Source of the DNA: Trichomonas vaginalis G3
Lineage: Eukaryota; Parabasalia; Trichomonadida; Trichomonadidae
DNA length: 64,000 bases
Direction of reading: 5' to 3'
Assembly: GCF_026262505.1 (NCBI RefSeq)
Contig: NC_067208.1
Location: forward strand, 1,922,001-1,986,000
Position 1 is the first letter of the stretch; each line of letters begins with the position of its first letter. Under the pieces are notes generated by a model, which searched no databases, was not told the origin of the DNA, and saw only the letters and a program-made list of their open reading frames with translations. Made by a program: the position numbers and the translations under genes. This document shows positions 1 to 9,307 of the stretch, piece after piece.

Positions 1-345
1 TTCGTAATGAGCGTAAATGACCCAAAAATATAATTTAGGTGAAGAGGTGAGATGTCACCCGTTTTCTCACCTGTTTTCTCACCTCTTGAATTTTCATGAT
101 TTCATCGTAAATGTTTTGTCAAGACTTCTTCGTAAATGTTTTGTCAAGACTTCTTCGTAAATGTTTTGTCAAGACTTCTTCGTAATGAGCGTAAATGACC
201 CAAAAATATAATTTAGGTGAAGAGGTGAGATGTCACCCGTTTTCTCACCTGTTTTCTCACCTCATGAATTTTCATGATTTCTTCGTAAATGTTTTGTCGA
301 AACTTCTTCATCGTAAATGTTTTGTCACTTTTCTGTCACTTTTCA
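1..345. repeat. Dispersed non-coding module, two tandem copies
   Basis: Two copies, about 178 bp apart, of a module that recurs through A, B, D and E. Each has a CGTAATGAGCGTAAATGACC head, an AT stretch, then two GGTGA and three TCACC 5-mers around a GATG centre (38-85 and 216-262). Three 25-bp tandem units of the type CGTAAATGTTTTGTCAAGAC follow at 111-185. No gene was seen. The position between the element tip and the methylase suggests a regulatory or replication role, which is inference. Confidence 0.85.
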
Positions 346-374
346 GGAAAAAACATTTTTATTATTATATATAA

Positions 375-1192
375 ATGAATTTTACAAAACCACCGTTACC
401 GTTCTTTGGAAATAAGAGTAGATGTAAAGATATTCTATTGAGAGAACTTAAGAAACTACCGAATGGTCTAACATTTGTAGATTTGTTCGGTGGAAGTTTC
501 TATATATCCCATTTGTGCCATACCGTATTCCCAGACTCAAAGATTATATGCAATGACTTCGACAACTATATGGACCGTCTCAAACATATTCCAGACACAA
601 ACAATATATTGAAAGAGTTAAAAGAAAAGATACCTATAGGTAAGATGGAACGTATGCCATTAGATAAGAAAAATATTGTGAGAGAGGTTTTGAAAAAAGC
701 AGAATATATAGACTGGGATAGTATATCTGCTAGACTATTATATAGTGGTTCTATAAGAGTTCATGACATTGAAACACTTATGTCAAAAGTTTTATATCTT
801 AACTATACAAATGTTTTCAAAGAGGACATAGAAAAATATATTGAGGGTATAGAGTTTGTGAGATGTCATTGGACAGATTTGTATGAAAAATATAAAGACA
901 AGGAAAATGTTTTCTTTATAGTGGACCCGCCGTTCTATAACACATGGGATTTTCAATACCAAGTAGACTGGACTTTGAGAGACTCTTTAGAAACTTTAGA
1001 CGTTATACATAACCATCCATGCTTTTACTTTACATCCGATAAAATGGTTTGGAAACCGTTATGAGATGGTTAGAGGACATACATGACTATGAGTTTATAT
1101 ATGACAAGATAGAATATGAGAGAGGTCCTATAAACTGGAGAAAGTGTCACAATAAAGAAATTTTATTAGTAAGTAAATGTGGTTTGAAATAG
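375..1192 (+). pseudogene. Dam-type (D12) DNA N6-adenine methylase, element A copy
   Basis: The product matches the D12 class of N6-adenine methylases, which transfer a methyl group from S-adenosylmethionine to adenine in DNA. Visible motifs are an N-terminal PFFGNKS (motif X type), FVDLFGGSF (SAM-binding motif I) and VDPPFYNT (motif IV, DPPY type) near residue 190. Sister copies in B and C are 272-275 residues. This copy looks broken, with about one break. It lies next to the element end and overlaps the following small membrane gene. The short leader TTTTTATTATTATATATAA before the start is typical of the element. Confidence 0.88.
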
Positions 1193-1307
1193 GACTACTT
1201 GTTTTAGGTTTTTTCCATTGTGTCATTTACTTATTTGACGTGCAGAAAGATATAGAGAATATGAAGATGAACCAATGCCAGCAAATGTTCAGCATATGTA
1301 CTCGTAA
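1177..1307 (+). pseudogene. Small single-span membrane protein, element A copy
   Basis: A micro-gene overlapping the end of the methylase. The intact B and C versions are 43 residues: a hydrophobic N-terminal segment (WFEIGLLVLGFFHCVIYLF) and an acidic tail. The A copy looks broken, with about one break. Function unknown. Confidence 0.6.
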
Positions 1308-1330
1308 GAGATATTTTTATCTAATATTAA

Positions 1331-1693
1331 ATGGACGCACAGAACTTAGCGAATGCACAGCAACCTGGACAACCAAACCCAGAGAATATTCCAAATGAAG
1401 TTAGAATACAAACTGCAATGGCAAACTATGGTCAAGTGCCAACAGATGTACAAATGCAAACTGCCATGTCAAATGACGCTGCGTTAGGTTTGCCACCATG
1501 GTATGCAAATATGAGATGGAAAGAGTTTTATACAAACCTGAAGTGGGATATAAACAACTTTATGCAGATGACGCGAACACAGGAGTTGACCCAGAATATG
1601 TTTTCTACCAGAGGAGAAACAGAATGTATGAGCTCTCAGTTAAAGAATGCTATGGAACTCAACAGGAAACGCAAAAGACTAGGCGGACATTAG
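1331..1693 (+). pseudogene. 120-residue element protein, A copy
   Basis: Family of unknown function with an N-terminal Gln/Asn/Pro-rich part, an imperfect internal repeat (VRIQTAMANYG / VQMQTAMSNDA) and a basic C-terminus (NRKRKRLGGH). It lies between the membrane micro-gene and the 80-residue amphipathic protein in A, B and C. Compared with B and C, this copy looks broken in the middle, with about two breaks. The leader TTTTTATCTAATATTAA precedes the ATG. A minor virion or packaging protein is possible, by position only. Confidence 0.7.
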
Positions 1694-1711
1694 ATTTTTA
1701 CATATAGTAAA

Positions 1712-1954
1712 ATGGGTTTCTTCAGTAGTATTGGAAACTTCTTCAGAAGAGTTGGAAGAGGTATATGGAATGGAATAAAATCTGTCGGAAAAGGAATTTG
1801 GAACGGAGTCAAAAATATTGGTAAAAGAGTAGGTCAGTTCGTTGGTATTATACCTAAAGACCCTGAACCAGAAGAACAAGCTCCTGTTATACAACAGCCT
1901 GAACCTGCACCACAGTCAAGTTGGCAACCAAATCCAACACCTCAACCGTATTAA
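1712..1954 (+). CDS. 80-residue amphipathic cationic protein (possible virion membrane-active peptide)
   Basis: Whole in A, B and C. The N-terminal 50 residues are a cationic amphipathic segment with an 11-residue repeat (VGRGIWNGIKS, VGKGIWNGVKN, IGKRVGQFVGI). A Pro/Gln/Glu-rich tail follows. This composition resembles membrane-disrupting virion peptides such as the N-terminal helix of adenovirus protein VI, but homology is not claimed. The leader TTTTTACATATAGTAAA precedes the ATG. Neighbours are structural-type genes, which supports a virion role (inference). Confidence 0.75.
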   Translation: MGFFSSIGNFFRRVGRGIWNGIKSVGKGIWNGVKNIGKRVGQFVGIIPKDPEPEEQAPVIQQPEPAPQSSWQPNPTPQPY

Positions 1955-1956
1955 AA

Positions 1957-2805
1957 TTATATTTTTACCGTTCGATAGTAGTTGTATATGAAACTAAGTT
2001 CTAAGTAAAACGCATGGTATAATGGAATTATTCTCTTTCTTCCATCTGTAGTAAACCATACTTGAAAGTCTGAAATACTTCCACTCGGCGGTTCATATAA
2101 CTTTGTAGGTTTTTCGTAAAAGTCATTCATCAGACATAAGAAAGAGTTTTGCGCACCAGAAAATGAAGCATGAACAATAATAGCATCTTGGTCGAAAACA
2201 TTTTCATATGTTCCATTAGGGTTTTCGACTTCATAAAAGTTCGGGTGTACTGGATATTCTGCAGGCTGATTTAACATCCTCATAAATCTATACCATGCCA
2301 AGTTGTTATATTTGTAGAAATATAAACGTTGTCTCCAAGGTCTTCTATTCTATTGATTTTAACAGTTGCATTTTTCCTGTCATATAAAATATCGAGATGG
2401 TACTCTCCTTCGTCAATGTTGTACTGTTTTGCATATTCGAGATAGATATCGTTTATTTTTTCTTGAAAAGCTTGAAGAGTTGTTTCTAAGTTTACAAGCA
2501 AATTCACTTGTAAAAGTTTTCCCTGTTCAAATTTCTCATACGTACGTTTTTCTTTGTTATAGTATCGAACTTCAAAACCGACCGTAAATGGGAAACCATG
2601 TATGGCTTTCTGAAATGAACTTCATTCTACGAAAGCCAACAGCTTTTGTGACGGATGGGTCTCTTAACCATCTTAGTGGGTAGTCAAAACGATAGCCTTC
2701 ATGCTTTACGGTCTCTGTCTCAAACTTTTGACCGACATTCGTAAAAAGTTCATCTAATGGTTTAGTTGTAGCAACTCTTGAATTTTCTTTTTCTATTGAA
2801 AGCAT
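1957..2805 (-). pseudogene. Capsid-associated family protein (YPLRWL family), A copy 1
   Basis: Copy of a roughly 280-residue family found intact in B (50373-51221). Conserved marks are FDYPLRWLRDP near the N-terminus, an FDP-AIIVHASFSGAQNSFLC segment, and YEPPSGSISDFQVWF with a hydrophobic C-terminal IPLYHAFYLELSF. It looks broken, with about two or three breaks. It is transcribed divergently from the fibre gene across an 18-bp gap. A distant relative sits in element D, so it is a core family of these Polintons. A minor capsid or fibre-anchoring role is inference. Confidence 0.75.
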
Positions 2806-2823
2806 ATTTTATCTAGAATAAAA
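2806..2823. promoter_or_regulatory. 18-bp bidirectional promoter between two start codons
   Basis: Only ATTTTATCTAGAATAAAA separates the start codons of the capsid-associated gene (minus) and the fibre gene (plus). It is a near-palindrome centred on TCTAGA, and each strand offers an A/T-rich T-tract to its own gene. The same arrangement recurs at 50355-50372. Confidence 0.6.
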
Positions 2824-4550
2824 ATGTCAAATGAAACAGCGTCTATGAGAGAAATACAACACAACGACAACTCATTATACAAGCTCTAAATAAGAACACA
2901 ACAAACTTTTCAAACTATTCTAAGATATCTGAGTCATTGAAAGAAGGAAACTTAAAACTGACTTTAAACCCAATGACAGATGAGTTTCTGTTTCAAGACA
3001 ATAAGAACAATACTGTCTGTATAAATCCAACAAAAGGAACTTTAAACGAGAAACCTATAAATGAACTTCTTTTGAAAGCAGATGTTGGCAACAAAGCTGA
3101 CAAAGAATATGTAGACGATGCAATAGCAAAAGAAGAAGAAAGAGCTAACAAAGCTTATGCAACAAAAGAACATACTCATCCTGAACTAGCAGACAAAACA
3201 TATGTTGACAATAAAATGTCAAGTGAAGTGACAAGAGCTGAAAACGAATATTCTAAAAAGACTCATACACATACCATTGCAAATATTGCAAACTTACAAG
3301 AAACCTTAAACAGGAAAAGTGACGTTGGACATACACATACCATTGCAAATATTGCAAACTTACAAGAAACCTTAAACAGGAAAAGTGACGTTGGACATAC
3401 ACATACCATTGCAAATATTGCAAACTTACAAGAAACCTTAAACAGGAAAAGTGACGTTGGACATACACATACCATTGCAAATATAACAGACTTAAACGTT
3501 AGCCTTGAAAAGAAAGCAGATAAAACATATGTCAATGAAATATACCAAAGTTTGCTAGGAACAAAAAATATTGAAACTATTGTTGGTGACTTTTCTGTCA
3601 ATGAAGAAAATAAATATTTTAGATGGCAGTTGGTACACTCCTTAAAAAATGGTATACGGTATAAACTCATTCCGAAAAATAACAATGAAATGTATGTAAG
3701 CTATATAAAGAATGATGGTACACAAGTTAAAGTTCCATTAGACAACAACTGCTACTTAAACATATATGGAGACGAACAAAAAAAATATTTAAGAGTTTAT
3801 GAAATGGCAGATATGACATTGCCTGACCCAGCTCCAGCACCATATTATTATGACTATGGTGCTGACGCACGTGTAGACCCAAAAAAGCAAACATTATATT
3901 TAGAATATTATAGATATAAAAGATATAATGCAATAGAAAAAACGAGAATAGTATACTATTATGAAGATGACAGAAATAAATATTATAGTCAAGATTTTAC
4001 CTACCCTGAAAACATAAGATTATATTATAAAAAATATTCTGACACAAACCAGAAGAAACCTGAAATAGTTGCACTATATTTTAAGTTCAAAAGAGACAAT
4101 CCTATAATATCTCATATGTTTGATTTAATGAACCCAGTAGGTTCTATTTATACATCTATGGAAGCAAGAGGTCCTCAAGTAATGTTTGGTGTTGGTGCAT
4201 GGGAACAAATAGTCGACAGGTTTTTGTATTGTGCAAACTCTTCAAAGGAAACAGGTGGAAGTAAAACGATTTCAGGTGAAAACTTACCTGCGCACAGTCA
4301 CTACATAGATTTAAGTACATCTCAAGCAGGTTGGCATAAGCATAGATTTTGGGATTGGTCAGCAATGAAAAAAGGTAAAGGATATGATGTTAAAGACGAA
4401 GTTCAGTTTGCTATAAATTGTTTCTGGGGTAACACTCAGGGAGATGGAAACCATACACATCGCGTTTCAGGGTATACGCAAACAACGGGGCAGAGTAAAG
4501 ACTACATGCCACCTTACATGACAGTTTACGCATGGTATAGAATTGCTTAG
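2824..4550 (+). pseudogene. Phage-type tail-fibre protein, A copy
   Basis: Long fibre-like protein. A coiled N-terminal part is followed by near-identical 22-residue repeats built on GHTHTIANIANLQETLN (3268-3480, about three full copies). A middle beta-rich part follows, then a C-terminal collar-like tip with NPVGSIYTS, GVGAWEQIVDRFL, LPAHSHY, WHKHRF, NHTHRV and MPPYMTVYAWYR. Such repeats and tips are typical of bacteriophage tail fibres, and the HxH motifs recall the iron-binding tip of T4 gp37. It looks broken once near its start; B carries a whole copy with more repeats. Its stop overlaps the integrase stop. Confidence 0.85.
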
Positions 4551-5506
4551 TCGTCATTTTCAACTTCTTTAGCATATTCGTCAGGAGTTGTCTTATATTT
4601 GTTAGGAACTGTCTTTGAAAGTATACCACCTTGAACTTTGACAAGTTTGAAACGAGGTCTGGCAATAGTAGTTTTATCTTCTGCTTGCAGTGTGTACATT
4701 TTGCCATGTTTGCCTAAAACTTCATAATATTCTCTTGTATACTTTCTTCTATTTTTACGAACACGAATGTGAGTACCTGTCGGGTTCCCATTGTTGTCAT
4801 AGTCAATAGTATTTTCATATGGGTCGCGTTTAGGTATTTCTATTTTTACTTTGTCACCTTTCTGAAGTTTGAAGCCCGGCATTCTTTCTTGTTTGTCTCT
4901 TTTGACTAAATTATTAAATATATAGTCTTTCTCTAAGTCAGGGTTGTTTTTCATTTCTTCGGGGGAGTGGTTTCCCAAACCTTTTTGTTTACGGCTATTG
5001 TAAATATTTAAAACTTGTCTCATCTTTGCCATGGAGAAGTGTCTATATTTGTCGTCATATGACATTTCATCTACCTCACCACCTTGTGGTTGGTTTAAGT
5101 CTCTTAATATTTTTATACAACCGTCAATGACACCAAGAGCAGAATGGTTTTGGTCGACAATGAAATATTGGTTTACATTTTTTGAACGCAGATAGTTTTT
5201 AATATCGTCTGATTTGAAAGAACTTTCTTGGTCAGATGTCAGTTTTGTTGGATGGTATTTGTCAACAAATATTGTCAAAGCAGTTTTCACATCTAAAATA
5301 TTTTTGGACCATAATGGTATGGCTTCACAGTATCTTGTGTTTTGACCGACAAATATTAGCCAGTATGGTGGTCCATCTGTTCTAACTCTCGGAATGTTTT
5401 CCAAGATATCCATAAACCAAGCATTTGGTGTTGAACTAAAGATTTTTACCATGAGTGCTTTCTTTGTTGCTTTAGAAACATAGGGGTCCTTGTTTGGATT
5501 CGTCAT
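4547..5506 (-). CDS. Polinton retroviral-type (rve) integrase
   Basis: The 319-residue product has an rve catalytic core: acidic residues in FMDILENIP, KLTSDQESSF and the VIDGCIKILRDL helix, with DQNHSALG before the last. A C-terminal SH3/chromo-like segment follows (FKLQKGDKVKIEIP). The enzyme is expected to cut and join element ends to host DNA, giving short target duplications. It looks whole. It is convergent with the fibre gene, the two stop codons sharing TTAG, and divergent from the 133-residue gene across 17 bp. B has a nearly identical copy. Confidence 0.92.
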   Translation of the reverse strand: MTNPNKDPYVSKATKKALMVKIFSSTPNAWFMDILENIPRVRTDGPPYWLIFVGQNTRYCEAIPLWSKNILDVKTALTIFVDKYHPTKLTSDQESSFKSDDIKNYLRSKNVNQYFIVDQNHSALGVIDGCIKILRDLNQPQGGEVDEMSYDDKYRHFSMAKMRQVLNIYNSRKQKGLGNHSPEEMKNNPDLEKDYIFNNLVKRDKQERMPGFKLQKGDKVKIEIPKRDPYENTIDYDNNGNPTGTHIRVRKNRRKYTREYYEVLGKHGKMYTLQAEDKTTIARPRFKLVKVQGGILSKTVPNKYKTTPDEYAKEVENDD

Positions 5507-5523
5507 TTTTTACCCTGTAAGAA
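5507..5523. promoter_or_regulatory. 17-bp bidirectional promoter
   Basis: TTTTTACCCTGTAAGAA lies between the integrase start (minus) and the 133-residue gene start (plus). On the plus strand it gives the element's TTTTTA signal 17 bases before ATG. The B copy is at 47315-47331. Confidence 0.55.
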
Positions 5524-5925
5524 ATGGGTTTATTTGGCGCATTAGCAGGAGTTGCATCTAGATTTTTGCCCGCAGTGGGAACAATAGCCAGAGGTGTATT
5601 TGGAGTTGGAAGGAAGATTTTGAGTACATTAGGTATACTTAAAGAGAAAGCACAACCTATTATACAAACTGTACAGAAAGGTTGGGATGTAGCACGAGAT
5701 GCAACAAATCTTATTCCAAATCCTGAAACAAGAGGAAAAGTTCAAGGATGGATGGACAATGTAGGAAGACAAGCAGGAAACTATTATAACAAAGCAAATG
5801 ACTACTATAACCAAGCAGGACACTATATGGACCAAGGTGAAAGATTCTTTAACAGAGGATATAACCATGCACAACAATGGGTAAACAATAACCAACCTCA
5901 ACCGCCTCAAACTTGGAGAATGTAA
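5524..5925 (+). CDS. 133-residue Gly/Ala-rich N-terminal, Asn/Tyr-rich C-terminal protein
   Basis: The N-terminal 45 residues are hydrophobic, small-residue rich and cationic (GLFGALAGVASRFLPAVG, then GRKILSTLGIL). The C-terminal half carries YYNKANDYYNQAGHYMDQ repeats and a Pro/Gln tail. The MGLFGA start would fit an N-myristoylation site weakly. The profile, with one membrane-seeking end, resembles internal virion proteins. Element D has an analogous 175-residue gene beside its capsid-type genes. Whole in A and B; function unknown. Confidence 0.75.
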   Translation: MGLFGALAGVASRFLPAVGTIARGVFGVGRKILSTLGILKEKAQPIIQTVQKGWDVARDATNLIPNPETRGKVQGWMDNVGRQAGNYYNKANDYYNQAGHYMDQGERFFNRGYNHAQQWVNNNQPQPPQTWRM

Positions 5926-5944
5926 AGTTTTTTACTGAGATGAA

Positions 5945-6100
5945 ATGAACAATACAGCATTGAGACAAATGGGTTCAAGATGGATTTGTCGACTTCCAGC
6001 AGTTACACAACCACGTGTTTGTCAAGTTCTTCCTATACCTCAGGAAGTTTTAGACCGACTTAAAAAACCTAAACAACCAGTTGAAAACAAACCAAACTAA
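5945..6100 (+). CDS. 51-residue conserved element protein
   Basis: Small gene also present in B (50 residues). It opens MNNTALRQMGSRWICRLPAV and ends in a Lys/Pro/Gln-rich tail. Its leader GTTTTTTACTGAGATGAA is shared almost exactly with the next gene, which indicates a duplicated promoter. Spacing to both neighbours is 19 bp. Function unknown. Confidence 0.7.
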   Translation: MNNTALRQMGSRWICRLPAVTQPRVCQVLPIPQEVLDRLKKPKQPVENKPN

Positions 6101-6119
6101 ATTTTTTTACTGAGATGAA

Positions 6120-6704
6120 ATGACCGAAGAAGTTGAAACGGTAGATTTGACACCACAAACAAAAAGTTCAGAACCATTGTCAAAACCTGTCAAAGAACTT
6201 ACAGATGAAGAGAAAAATTCAATAATAGAAGGTGCAAGGTCTGGAAATACAAACCCTAACTATAAAGTCACTTTTCATAGAAATGGAACGGCTAGTATCT
6301 CAAAAAAGAAACAGACTCTCACAAATAAAATATTGAAGTCTGGAGGAGCTTTCGAGACAACAGATGGAAAAGTTTACTTCACTGACCAACAGTTCATTAT
6401 AGAACATCTCATTGACTTAGAGTCGAAATATTCTAAACTTTACAACAAACACAAAAAGTTGAAAGGAAAACAAAAACAAATGGCATATGATATTTATGAA
6501 GATGTTGACGACACAACCATACCTGCAAGTGAGGTAAAGTCAGAGGAACCGAAAAGTGACGAAAAACCGATAGAAGAAGAAAAACCAAAAACTGAAGATA
6601 AACCAAAACCAAAGTTTAGTTTCCAAACTAAACCAAGTCAACCTTCATTAGCTGGTATGGGTTGGCGTCAAAGACTTATGGCTTCAGGCAGTTATGTAAA
6701 GTAA
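6120..6704 (+). CDS. 194-residue charged element protein
   Basis: A conserved, Lys/Glu-rich protein. Residues 1-90 form a compact part with NPNYKVTFHRNGTASIS and VYFTDQQFIIEHLIDLESKY. A coiled Lys-rich stretch follows, then an acidic Pro/Glu/Lys linker and a C-terminal SLAGMGWRQRLMASGSYVK. The B copy (46137-46721) is nearly identical and lies just upstream of PolB, whereas in A no PolB follows. The leader ACTGAGATGAA is shared with the preceding gene. A DNA-associated or scaffolding role is possible. Whole. Confidence 0.72.
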   Translation: MTEEVETVDLTPQTKSSEPLSKPVKELTDEEKNSIIEGARSGNTNPNYKVTFHRNGTASISKKKQTLTNKILKSGGAFETTDGKVYFTDQQFIIEHLIDLESKYSKLYNKHKKLKGKQKQMAYDIYEDVDDTTIPASEVKSEEPKSDEKPIEEEKPKTEDKPKPKFSFQTKPSQPSLAGMGWRQRLMASGSYVK

Positions 6705-6840
6705 AGAAAAAAATATTTTTTTATTTTATTTGAAATGTACGCTGAGTTTTGTTGGAGCAGACCGTTGGGAAACTTGTTTGTTAGATGAGAAATATGAAAT
6801 GGCATACCATTTTAAAACAGTATATTTTTACATATATAAA

Positions 6841-7701
6841 ATGCTTCAGGTTGAAAAACAAAGAACAAAAGTAGCAGATACAAAACCGTTAGACTATATC
6901 TTTACAAATGCTGGTAGGAATATTTCAGATGAAGAAATTTCATCCCGAGTATACAGGTTTGACTATCCAATTCGTTGGCTTCAAAGTCCTTCAGATGCAA
7001 AGGCAATAGGATTTAGAAGAGTTTTGTTTTCAAATAGAACTAACGCGTTTATGTTCACAGTAGATTTTCATGGGCAGTATAAAGGTTCTGATGGTCTAAT
7101 AGACAGATTTGACGAAATGAGAATCTTTACAGTTCGTTCAGACGAAAGTCTTGAGAAAACTCTAAATGACTTTCAAACTCAAATAAACAAATATTATTGG
7201 GAATTTCAAAAAAAATACGACTCTTTACTAAATGGAACATACTATCTGAAACTAGAATATGACAAGATGAACTCCACCGTTTCATTTCAAAAGATTGAAA
7301 TTAACCCTCCAAGAGATACAGAGTTTTTATATTGGGGAGTAGACAAACGTTCTTGGGCACAATTTCTTCGGTTACTAAACCAGAACGAACCATTACCACC
7401 AGATGGTCCATTTAAATTTATACTTCCACCAGCAGATTTGACAGTTTATAGAAACGTGTTTGACCCTCAAAATGTTATGTGTCATGCAAGTTTCAGTTCA
7501 AGCAACAATGGTTTTCTATGTATTGGTAAGGACTTTTATGACTTTGCTTCTAAATTCTACGAACCACCTAGTAACAGTTTCTCTGACTTTCAAGTTTGGT
7601 TCACAACAAATGGTGTGCAGCATATAATACCATTGTACTATGACTTTTATCTCGAATTGTCTTTCATATATAACTACGGAAAAGTGCTGAAAAAGTATTG
7701 A
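6841..7701 (+). CDS. Capsid-associated family protein (YPLRWL family), A copy 2
   Basis: A 286-residue paralogue of the gene at 1957-2805, here on the plus strand and apparently whole. Family marks are FDYPIRWLQSPSDAKAIGFR, VFDPQNVMCHASFSSS and YEPPSNSFSDFQVWF, with IPLYYDFYLELSF at the end. I chose the ATG at 6841 because paralogues start MLxIEKE and the leader TTTTTACATATATAAA lies directly before it; an in-frame earlier ATG exists. Element A thus carries two diverged copies, and this one sits where B has PolB. Confidence 0.78.
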   Translation: MLQVEKQRTKVADTKPLDYIFTNAGRNISDEEISSRVYRFDYPIRWLQSPSDAKAIGFRRVLFSNRTNAFMFTVDFHGQYKGSDGLIDRFDEMRIFTVRSDESLEKTLNDFQTQINKYYWEFQKKYDSLLNGTYYLKLEYDKMNSTVSFQKIEINPPRDTEFLYWGVDKRSWAQFLRLLNQNEPLPPDGPFKFILPPADLTVYRNVFDPQNVMCHASFSSSNNGFLCIGKDFYDFASKFYEPPSNSFSDFQVWFTTNGVQHIIPLYYDFYLELSFIYNYGKVLKKY

Positions 7702-7815
7702 ATGTGAAGATATTAGAAAATAACATTTTTTCTAACATCGTAGAAAACTCATGAAAACAATTTATTTTTGACACTTTCACAAAAAACATAAAAAAGTGGA
7801 GTTAAAATGAGATGT

Positions 7816-8181
7816 TTACTGAACTGGTTGGATGTCGCCTTCTGAGGTTATGTAGAATGGTTGACCCGAGAAGTGAAGGAGACCCTTGAGAATTTGTATA
7901 ATTCGTGGAATTGGACTCTCTCTGTTTGGAAGTAGTATCCAAGGACGTTTGGCAAAGAACTTTATAATGGCTTCCTTCTTTGCTTGCTTTATGTCGTCGA
8001 AGGCTGTCCCGTCTGGTATTTGAATTGGAATTCCAGTCGAAATCTCGAGAGTCAAGGCAGCCCTTCCAGAAATAGTGGTGAACTTGACCTTGGGCTTCAT
8101 GACCTTGCGCAAGTAGTCTTTTACGCAGTCGTTAATTTAAATTAGGTAAATTGCCTCATCTAATGGCTCGATGTTGTCCAT
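7816..8181 (-). pseudogene. 121-residue family protein, element A copy
   Basis: Homologue of the whole gene at 41776-42141 in B. Shared marks are EAIYLI at the N-terminus, GRAALTLEISTGIPIQIPDG, KKEAIIKFFAKRPWILLPNRE and FSGQPFYIT-EGDIQPVQ at the C-terminus. It looks broken, with about one break. It is divergent from the Pro-rich gene across the 21-bp repeat array. Function unknown; higher GC than the flanking capsid block. Confidence 0.7.
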
Positions 8182-8520
8182 TGCTACTGTCAGTAAAAGT
8201 ACTGCTACTGTCAGAAAAAGTACTGCTACTGTCAGTAAAAGTACTGCTACTGTCAGTAAAAGTACTGCTACTGTCAGTAAAAGTACTGCTACTGTCAGTA
8301 AAAGTACTGCTAGTTGCAGTAAAAAGGAAAATTTGAGAGGGTTTTCGACGATAAAGTACTGCTACTGTCAGTAAAAGTACTGCTACTGTCAGTAAAAGTA
8401 CTGCTACTGTCAGAAAAAGTACTGCTACTGTCAGTAAAAGTACTGCTACTGTCAGTAAAAGTACTGCTACTGTCAGTAAAAGTACTGCTACTGTCAGTAA
8501 AAGTACTGCTAGTAGCAGAG
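8182..8520. repeat. 21-bp minisatellite filling a divergent promoter, A copy
   Basis: Two sub-arrays (about 8184-8320 and 8355-8515) of a 21-bp unit containing GCTACTGTCAGTAAAAGTAC flank a unique spacer of about 35-45 bp (TTTGAGAGGGTTTTCGACG). There are roughly six and seven units. The array spans the whole gap between the start codons of the 121-residue and Pro-rich genes. The same layout and spacer occur in B at 41400-41775. Confidence 0.9.
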
Positions 8521-8532
8521 ATTTTTATCGTT

Positions 8533-8885
8533 GTGGTCCGACGGTTAAGCCACCAACGAATGTCCCACGTCCCACCAACCGAGTCCAATCTCAATCCAGA
8601 AGAACCGAAAGCACCACAACAGTCTCCTCAGTTCCAACAAGTACCTCCACCAAATTACTACCAATTTCCACCTCAATCCAAATTACTACCAATTTCCACC
8701 TCAAGGTTACTACCAATTTCCACCTCAAGGTTACTACCCTCCTCAGCTTATGCCTTACTTCCCCAACCCTTGGATGTTCCAGCAATTCCAATCTCAATAC
8801 AAATCGAAGAGAGACCAAGACTTCGAAGAAGGTCTGAACCGCTTACGCAAAGAGTATGCCACAGCTCCAATTGAGAGAAAGTTGT
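8533..8885 (+). pseudogene. Pro/Gln-rich protein, element A copy
   Basis: Related to the 199-residue gene at 40783-41382 in B. It keeps VRRLSHQRMSHVPPTES, the PPPNYYQFPPQ repeats and parts of the following acidic region, but it looks broken, with several breaks, and the C-terminal part is gone. It is replaced downstream by the dispersed module. Confidence 0.65.
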
Positions 8886-8887
8886 TG

Positions 8888-9232
8888 CTAAATTCAGTAA
8901 AAATATATTTTAGGTGAAGAGGTGACATCTCACCCGTTTTCTCACCCGTTTTCTCACCCTCTTGAATTTTCATGAATTTTCATGAATTTTCATGATTTCA
9001 TCGTAAATGTTTTGTCAAAACTTCTTCGTAAATGTTTTGTCAAGACTTCTTCGTAAATGTTTTGTCAAGACTTCTTCGTAAATGTTTTGTCAAGACTTCT
9101 TCGTAAATGTTTTGTCAAGACTTCATCGTAATGAGCGTAAATGACCAAAAAATAATGTTTAGGTGAAGAGGTGACATCTCACCTCTTTTTTCACCTGTTT
9201 TCTCACCTCATGAATTTTCATGAATTTTCATG
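8888..9232. repeat. Dispersed non-coding module with 25-bp tandem units
   Basis: Two palindromic GGTGA/TCACC modules (about 8913-8962 and 9160-9210) flank about five 25-bp units of CGTAAATGTTTTGTCAAGAC type (9001-9128). GAATTTTCAT is repeated three times. No coding potential was seen. Confidence 0.85.
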
Positions 9233-9307
9233 AATTTCCTTAAGATAGAAAAAATAAAATTAGTTTTATTTTTATTTATTTTTTTTATTTTGTATAAAAG
9301 AACAGAA

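Noticed and set aside
3253-3685. Antisense frames over the fibre repeats
   Set aside because: They are shadows of the repeat region of the fibre gene; equivalent shadows appear in B at 49162-49914.
8151-8594. Open frames with STFTDSS or STATVSK repeats across the 21-bp array
   Set aside because: A 21-bp unit keeps frames open on both strands by arithmetic. The frames are not linked to a conserved start, and the array sits between two divergent genes.
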